Assembly (NCBI GenBank): GCA_023450085.1
Contig: JAEXHI010000014.1
Span: forward strand, 1 to 64,000
DNA length: 64,000 nt
Direction of reading: 5' to 3'
Origin: Bacteroidota bacterium
Lineage (GTDB): Bacteria > Bacteroidota > Bacteroidia > Sphingobacteriales > Sphingobacteriaceae
Shown in pieces: positions 60,140 through 64,000 of this stretch; within the stretch, counting starts at the first letter, position 1; the number at the start of each line of letters is the position of its first letter. The notes under the pieces are model-generated. The model did no database searches. It was not told the DNA's origin and was given only the letters and a program-made list of their open reading frames with translations. A program made the position numbers and the translations under genes.

Positions 60140-62983
60140 CTACCCTTCCATCTCTTTCTTCAGGAACTTACCTGTTAAGCTAATTGGGTTTTCAATCAAT
60201 CCTTCTGGGGTACCTTCAAAAATGATTTTACCACCACCAGCACCTCCTTCTTCCCCTAAATCAATCACCCAATCGGCTACTTTAACCACATCCAGGTTAT
60301 GCTCAATTACCAACACCGTATTGCCCTTATCCATCAATTCATTCAGTACACCAAGTAATACATTGATATCTTCAAAATGTAATCCAGTGGTAGGCTCATC
60401 CAGAATATAGAAAGTTTTACCTGTATCTTTTTTAGAAAGCTCAGTAGCCAGCTTCACACGCTGTGCCTCACCACCCGATAAAGTAGTAGAAGCCTGTCCC
60501 AAACGGATGTAACCCAAACCAACATCATTCAAAGTTTTGATTTTGCGATAAATAGAAGGCATGTGCTCAAAGAACTGACAAGCATCTTCGATACTCATAT
60601 CCAACACATCACTAATCGACTTTCCTTTATAACGAACTTCTAAAGTTTCACGGTTATATCTTCTGCCGCCACACTCCTCACAAGGCACCTGTACATCTGG
60701 CAAGAAATTCATTTCAATCACCTTCATGCCCGCACCCTGACAAGTCTCGCAGCGTCCGCCTTTTACATTGAAAGAGAAACGACCAGGTTTGTAGCCCCTA
60801 ATTTTCGCCTCTGGCAAAGCCACAAACAAATTCCTGATGTCAGAAAAAACGCCTGTATAAGTAGAAGGATTGGAACGAGGGGTACGGCCAATAGGTGCTT
60901 GGTCAATCTCAATCACCTTATCAATTTCTTTTAAGCCCGTCACCTTCTCATAAGGCAAAGGTTTTTTCTTCGCTCTAAAAAAGTGATGGTTTAAAATTGG
61001 ATATAAAGTTTCGGTAATTAAACTGGATTTACCACTACCCGAAACCCCCGTTACTGCGATAAATTTACCCAAAGGAAAATCTACCGAAACATCTTTTAAG
61101 TTATGTCCAGAAGCTTTAATAATCGATAATTGATGGCCATTACCTTCCCTACGTTTTTTAGGAACTTCTATTCCTTTTTTACCATTCAAATAAGCAGCAG
61201 TTAGGGTGTCCGACTTTAAGATTTGAGCAGGTGTACCCTGTGCAACCACCGTACCACCATGTACTCCCGCCGAAGGGCCAATATCAATCACATGGTCGGC
61301 TTCCAAAATCATGTCCTTATCGTGCTCCACCACTAAAACAGTGTTTCCCAAATCACGTAAGTTTTTCAAGGCGGTAATTAACCTTTCGTTATCACGTTGG
61401 TGTAAACCAATACTTGGCTCATCCAAAATGTACATTACGTTCATCAGTTGCGAGCCAATCTGCGTAGCCAAACGAATACGTTGCGCTTCACCACCAGAAA
61501 GCGTACGCGAAGTACGGTCTAAGGTCAAATAATTCAAGCCCACATCAAGTAAAAAGCCGATACGAGCCCTAATTTCTTTCAATATTTCTTTGGCGATGGT
61601 GTTCTGACGTTCGCTCAATCTCTCCTCTACCCCATCAAACCATTTGTGTAAATTATTGATATCCATCTCCGCCAATTCGAAGATGTTTTTTCCATCTACC
61701 TTAAAATGTAGACTTTCTTTCTTTAATCTCGCTCCGTGACAAGTTGGACAAGTTTCCAATCTCCTGAAAGCTTCCATATCATCAGCTGCACCCTCGCCCC
61801 TTTTCTCCTGCTGCTCTTCCAACAATTTAATGATACCGTCAAAGGTTACTTGGTAGTTTTGTACGTTCCATTTGTTATAGGCTACTTCCACCGAAATCAA
61901 ATCAGGGGCACCGTTCAAAATCAAATCAATGGCTTCGTCGCCCAATTTTTCCAGAGGCGTAGACAAAGAGAAATTATATTTTTTACCCAAGGCCTTTAAC
62001 ACTTGGAAAACCCAAATATCACGATATTCGCCCAAGGGCAACAAGCCCCCATTCAAAATGCTGAGCTTCATGTTAGGCATGATAGACTTTTTATCTACCA
62101 CAAAAATATAACCCAAGCCATCACAAGTTTCACAAGCACCATAAGGCGAGTTGAACGAAAAACTATTTGGTTGTGGCTCATCGTAAGAAATACCCGTAGT
62201 TGGGCACATCAAAAATTTACTAAAATGTGCTACGTTATTATCCTTATCGCTAATCTTGATGATGCCTTTACCCAATCTCATAGCGGTCTGAATACTATCC
62301 AACAAACGCTTATGGTCTTTAGGATCAATAATCAGGCGGTCAACTACAATTTCAATATCGTGGATTTTGTACCTGTCCACTTGCATTTTAGCCACAATAT
62401 CTTTGATTTCTCCATCCACACGAACCTTTACATAGCCTTGCTTACGGATTTGTTCAAACAACTCACGGTAATGACCTTTACGACCTTTTACCACTGGAGC
62501 CAAAATATTTACGGCTGATTTTTCAAACTTTTTATAGATGTTCTGCAGAATTTGGTCTTCGCTCATACGCTCCATTTTTTCGCCAGTATTGTACGAAAAA
62601 GCTTCCCCCACACGAGCGTAAAGCAAACGCATAAAGTCGTAAATTTCGGTAATGGTACCTACTGTTGAGCGTGGGTTTTTACTGGTGGTTTTTTGCTCAA
62701 TGGCAATTACGGGGCTTAGTCCCGAAACCTTGTCCACATCTGGACGTTCCATCCCCCCCATAAACTGACGCGAATAGGCACTAAATGTTTCCATGTAGCG
62801 GCGTTGTCCCTCGGCATAAATGGTATCAAATGCCAATGATGATTTACCACTGCCACTTAGGCCAGTAACCACCACCATTTTATTCCTTGGGAAACTTACA
62901 TCTATATTTTTCAGATTGTGCACCCTTGCACCGTATACTTCTACGTCCTTTTGCTCGCCCAAATCTACATGCTTGTTCGCCAT
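60140..62983 (-). CDS. uvrA: Excinuclease ABC subunit A
   Basis: 947-residue DNA-damage sensor of nucleotide excision repair. Two ABC modules: Walker A TGLSGSGKSSLAFDTIYAEG (residues 40-59) and GVSGSGKSSLITETLYP (about 642-658); two signature motifs LSGGEAQRIRLATQIG and LSGGEAQRVKLATEL; zinc sites CPTCHGARLKKESL and CETCQGAGM...CEECGGRRY. UvrA2-type insertions absent. Length is standard. Monocistronic, with -7 box TAATTTTG (minus strand, 63016-63023) 32 bp before the ATG. Confidence 0.97.
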   Translation of the reverse strand: MANKHVDLGEQKDVEVYGARVHNLKNIDVSFPRNKMVVVTGLSGSGKSSLAFDTIYAEGQRRYMETFSAYSRQFMGGMERPDVDKVSGLSPVIAIEQKTTSKNPRSTVGTITEIYDFMRLLYARVGEAFSYNTGEKMERMSEDQILQNIYKKFEKSAVNILAPVVKGRKGHYRELFEQIRKQGYVKVRVDGEIKDIVAKMQVDRYKIHDIEIVVDRLIIDPKDHKRLLDSIQTAMRLGKGIIKISDKDNNVAHFSKFLMCPTTGISYDEPQPNSFSFNSPYGACETCDGLGYIFVVDKKSIMPNMKLSILNGGLLPLGEYRDIWVFQVLKALGKKYNFSLSTPLEKLGDEAIDLILNGAPDLISVEVAYNKWNVQNYQVTFDGIIKLLEEQQEKRGEGAADDMEAFRRLETCPTCHGARLKKESLHFKVDGKNIFELAEMDINNLHKWFDGVEERLSERQNTIAKEILKEIRARIGFLLDVGLNYLTLDRTSRTLSGGEAQRIRLATQIGSQLMNVMYILDEPSIGLHQRDNERLITALKNLRDLGNTVLVVEHDKDMILEADHVIDIGPSAGVHGGTVVAQGTPAQILKSDTLTAAYLNGKKGIEVPKKRREGNGHQLSIIKASGHNLKDVSVDFPLGKFIAVTGVSGSGKSSLITETLYPILNHHFFRAKKKPLPYEKVTGLKEIDKVIEIDQAPIGRTPRSNPSTYTGVFSDIRNLFVALPEAKIRGYKPGRFSFNVKGGRCETCQGAGMKVIEMNFLPDVQVPCEECGGRRYNRETLEVRYKGKSISDVLDMSIEDACQFFEHMPSIYRKIKTLNDVGLGYIRLGQASTTLSGGEAQRVKLATELSKKDTGKTFYILDEPTTGLHFEDINVLLGVLNELMDKGNTVLVIEHNLDVVKVADWVIDLGEEGGAGGGKIIFEGTPEGLIENPISLTGKFLKKEMEG

Positions 62984-63015
62984 ATATTATTCGCTCCGTT
63001 TTAAAAAATAGCTTG

Positions 63016-63023
63016 CAAAATTA
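63016..63023 (-). promoter_or_regulatory. -7 box of uvrA
   Basis: TAATTTTG on the minus strand, matching TAnnTTTG. Confidence 0.45.
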
Positions 63024-63522
63024 ACGAAATAAAAGCACAAAAGCTATTGACTTTCAGAGAATGAAACAAGATGGCCCGTTGTTTTACAACCAGATGAGAA
63101 GCGCCATAAAACTGCTCTAAAAAACGACAGTCCCGCTTTCCCTACAAGTCCGCACTCGCTTCGCTCGCTTGCGGGCTTTTCGTCTAATCGGGGCTAACTG
63201 GAAAATGTTTTTGCATCCTATCACTCCGAGTTCCCGTCTACCCAATCATAGTTCGTCATTACCGCGCAGGCGGAGAATCGTAATGCAAGATAAACCTAAT
63301 TATTGCTTTAAGATTGCCAATCGAGTTGGCAATGACGCGTTAGGAAAGGACTGCGCTGTTATCCATCAATACAAATTGGCACCAAATCCCCATAGCACAG
63401 CTCTCTCCTTCACAGGGAGAGAAACCGCACAGCGGAGAGAGGGTCGCTTACTAAAATCTTTTTTTTTACCGACATATGGGTCGGGATTAACAGGGAGTAA
63501 TAAACAAGAAACCTCTCCCTAA

Positions 63523-63544
63523 CCCTCTCCTTTTAAGGAGAGGG
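63523..63544 (-). terminator. Hairpin after the truncated T9SS gene
   Basis: CCCTCTCCTT and AAGGAGAGGG with a 2-base loop; 71 bp after the stop codon; no T-run, so termination is uncertain. Confidence 0.4.
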
Positions 63545-63614
63545 AATTGGACAGTATTATAAAACTAACAAAATGCACTTTTGACTGGCAACTCACAACC
63601 CGTAACCCACAACC

Positions 63615-64000
63615 CTACTGCTTAATCACTTTTTTAACAACGCTTTCACCAGTTCCAATCAACTTCACAAAATATACCCCAACTGGATATGGAGTTAAAT
63701 CAACTTCTACTTCATTGTCTTGAAGTTTTAACGGAACAATATTCAATACTTTCCCTTCTACGCTAGTTACCGTTAACTTGGTGTATTTTCCCGCAGCAAA
63801 ACTGAGCATCACCCTACCTTTAGTTGGATTAGGATAAAGTTGTAGCTCTGAAGCAGAAAGCTCGAAATTCAACACACGCTCGCCCAATTCAGTAGGTTTG
63901 CCATCTAAATCTACCTGCACCAAACGATAATAATTATTGCCCTTTAAAGGTGTTTTATCAAAATAATTATACGATGACCCCATTCCTTTAGCACCCATTT
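63615..64000 (-). CDS. C-terminal part of a T9SS-exported protein (runs off the window)
   Basis: The frame is open to base 64000, so only the last ~128 residues are seen. They contain the end of the pre-sorting module (YNYFDKTPLKGNNYYRLVQVDLDGKP) and a type A T9SS C-terminal domain (LYPNPTKGRVMLSF, YPVGVYFVKLIGTG, VKKVIKQ). The protein must be a T9SS substrate; catalytic domain lies beyond the window. Confidence 0.9.
   Translation of the reverse strand, partial: MGAKGMGSSYNYFDKTPLKGNNYYRLVQVDLDGKPTELGERVLNFELSASELQLYPNPTKGRVMLSFAAGKYTKLTVTSVEGKVLNIVPLKLQDNEVEVDLTPYPVGVYFVKLIGTGESVVKKVIKQ

Larger units (their letters stand above)
62984..63614. other. Repeat-rich intergenic region upstream of uvrA
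   Basis: Contains the uvrA -7 box (63016-63023), a GATTGCCAATCGAGTTGGCA element (63312-63335), a CTCTCCTTCACAGGGAGAG hairpin (about 63405-63422) and a perfect CCCTCTCCTT/AAGGAGAGGG hairpin (63523-63544) that may end the T9SS gene at 63615. The open frame at 63169-63522 consists of these repeats and is not called as a gene. Confidence 0.6.

Noticed and set aside
62003..62518. 171-codon plus-strand open frame
   Set aside because: Antisense to uvrA; shadow.
63169..63522. 117-codon plus-strand open frame upstream of uvrA
   Set aside because: Runs through several repeat fragments and hairpins and has no family resemblance.
1..64000. tRNA, rRNA and known riboswitches
   Set aside because: No cloverleaf with TTC-type T loop, rRNA segment or FMN/TPP/cobalamin-type conserved core was recognised by eye; a covariance-model scan would be needed to exclude them fully.

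Overview
The window looks like chromosomal DNA of a Bacteroidota bacterium, most probably a Sphingobacteriaceae (Pedobacter-like) environmental species. The evidence is AT-rich coding DNA, almost no Shine-Dalgarno sites, promoter boxes of the Bacteroidota type (TAnnTTTG), secreted proteins with type IX secretion (T9SS) C-terminal domains, DUF4369/thioredoxin lipoprotein-type proteins, DUF5686 and TonB-type outer-membrane barrels, and a complete sphingolipid pathway. No rRNA, tRNA, CRISPR array or intact insertion sequence was seen; the extreme left edge carries what looks like the last codons of a transposase.

Layout. 0-20 kb is mostly housekeeping: agmatine-to-putrescine enzymes (aguB-aguA), a TlpA-like thioredoxin protein, a YpdA-type bacillithiol disulfide reductase next to a CstB-like persulfide dioxygenase/rhodanese, type I asparaginase, a GxxExxY protein embedded in unusual degenerate repeats (8.29-9.26 kb), TatD nuclease, two FKBP prolyl isomerases, NrnA, Ndk, recF with a dciA-like gene, a TPR membrane protein, ribH, a 40-residue lipoprotein coupled to ytxJ (monothiol bacilliredoxin), mqo, an OsmC protein and an AraC regulator.

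21.4-33.3 kb is the most interesting part: one strand carries spt, a bacterial ceramide synthase candidate, a ceramide reductase candidate, myo-inositol-phosphate synthase, a PgpA-like phosphatase, a GtrA-like protein, a DUF5686 outer-membrane protein, a CDP-alcohol phosphatidyltransferase fused to a DUF4833 domain, a fatty-acid hydroxylase and an Aur1-like PAP2 enzyme. Together these can make ceramide, make phosphatidylinositol, and transfer phosphoinositol to ceramide, giving inositol phosphorylceramide. Five of the genes are separated by only 2-5 bp, so the GtrA, DUF5686 and DUF4833 parts are probably in the same pathway, perhaps moving the lipid to the outer membrane.

33.4-38.2 kb has a TPR histidine kinase, an unknown lipoprotein and lipA. 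38.7-48.0 kb (minus strand) encodes three T9SS-exported proteins, including a pectin methylesterase and a pectate lyase that share a nearly identical module before their sorting domain. 48.2-64 kb has the NAD(P)HX repair enzyme, a PIF1-like helicase, another thioredoxin-family protein, a YiaA-like membrane protein, a GH5 glycosidase, a LytS/LytTR two-component pair divergent from a TonB-type outer-membrane barrel, uvrA, and the truncated end of a further T9SS protein.

Intergenic DNA is rich in imperfect inverted repeats of several families (CATTGCGAGG/GAAGCAATC type, CAGAGCGCAGCGAAG type, CACATAG type and the GxxExxY-associated CCGCAAAG type). Five genes have the -7 promoter box exactly 4 bp before ATG, which suggests leaderless mRNAs.
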